Shown here: positions 63,891 through 64,000 of the stretch, piece after piece | Numbering within the stretch: position 1 is the first letter of the stretch | Layout of the letters: each line of letters starts with the position of its first letter | Notes under the pieces: model-generated | Told to the model about the DNA's origin: nothing | What the model saw: the letters and a program-made list of their open reading frames with translations, nothing else | Database searches by the model: none | NCBI GenBank assembly: GCA_963792365.1 | Contig: CAWBVW010000006.1 | Coordinates: forward strand, 316,267 to 380,266 | Direction: 5' to 3' | Source of the DNA: JAOUGY01 sp963792365 | GTDB taxonomy: Bacteria; Actinomycetota; Acidimicrobiia; Spongiisociales; ZC4RG35 | DNA: 64,000 bases | Translations under genes and position numbers: made by a program

Positions 63891-64000
63891 GCCTGCATAA
63901 TACCTGCATTCGCAGCGAAGTGCCGCCAGGCGTCTGGGTTCGGCGACCAGACGTACGCCAATCCCTCGGACGGAGTGGCGGGTGCCACGACCGCTGCCGC

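Overview
The window is GC-rich, densely coded DNA with many 1- to 8-bp gene overlaps and GTG starts. A mycothiol-type maleylpyruvate isomerase-fold protein, a SigJ/ECF41 sigma factor, a baeRF protein and several VapBC/MNT-HEPN pairs point to an actinobacterium, perhaps of the Acidimicrobiia type. That placement is inference from gene content only. I see no rRNA, tRNA, CRISPR array, intact insertion sequence or replication origin.

1-21.7 kb is a catabolic and uptake region. A RidA-family gene cut by the window edge is followed by a molybdenum hydroxylase large subunit and an orphan two-domain ABC ATPase. Facing them is a minus-strand run of about 14 kb: FAD subunit, large subunit, [2Fe-2S] subunit and a second large subunit of xanthine dehydrogenase-type enzymes, a triple-RidA fusion, a branched-chain amino acid type ABC importer (lipoprotein, LivH, LivM, LivG, LivF), an Old Yellow Enzyme homologue and a HAD hydrolase. 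An XRE-cupin regulator lies at its head, divergent from a CocE-type hydrolase and a MOSC protein. The likely logic is import of an organic, probably nitrogenous compound, hydroxylation, reduction and hydrolysis, with RidA domains removing reactive enamine/imine by-products. The substrate cannot be read from sequence.

22.6-28.9 kb is the most unusual part. It holds an alpha/beta hydrolase, a TPR/DUF4071-like scaffold fused to a trypsin-like protease, an M15 peptidase with a peptidoglycan-binding domain, a stand-alone SLOG/LOG-like nucleotide-binding protein, a TIR protein with its predicted catalytic Glu, and a TIR-like/RDD membrane protein that has lost that Glu. These parts resemble prokaryotic conflict systems in which TIR-made NAD-derived signals are proposed to be read by TPR scaffolds or SLOG domains that switch on effectors. 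A membrane protein at 31.9-33.4 kb with an unassigned cytosolic domain may be related.

29-44 kb is mixed: a frameshifted PhnD-like gene, YCII proteins, an MFS transporter, a TetR/ABC/FtsX-type exporter operon with clear operator dyads, a second TetR with a DinB/maleylpyruvate isomerase-fold gene, a cut-off APC permease, a small MBL/GlcG/TRAP-binding-protein operon and a DrrAB-like exporter.

44-64 kb is an accessory region rich in toxin-antitoxin pairs (MNT-HEPN, two VapBC) and gene relics. It also holds an ECF41 unit with a matching promoter, a baeRF protein, a CHRD protein, an atypical subtilase with a rearranged partial copy 7 kb downstream, an AAA/DUF4143 ATPase, a pRiA4b ORF-3 family protein, and a coupled SNF2 helicase and SWIM zinc-finger pair.
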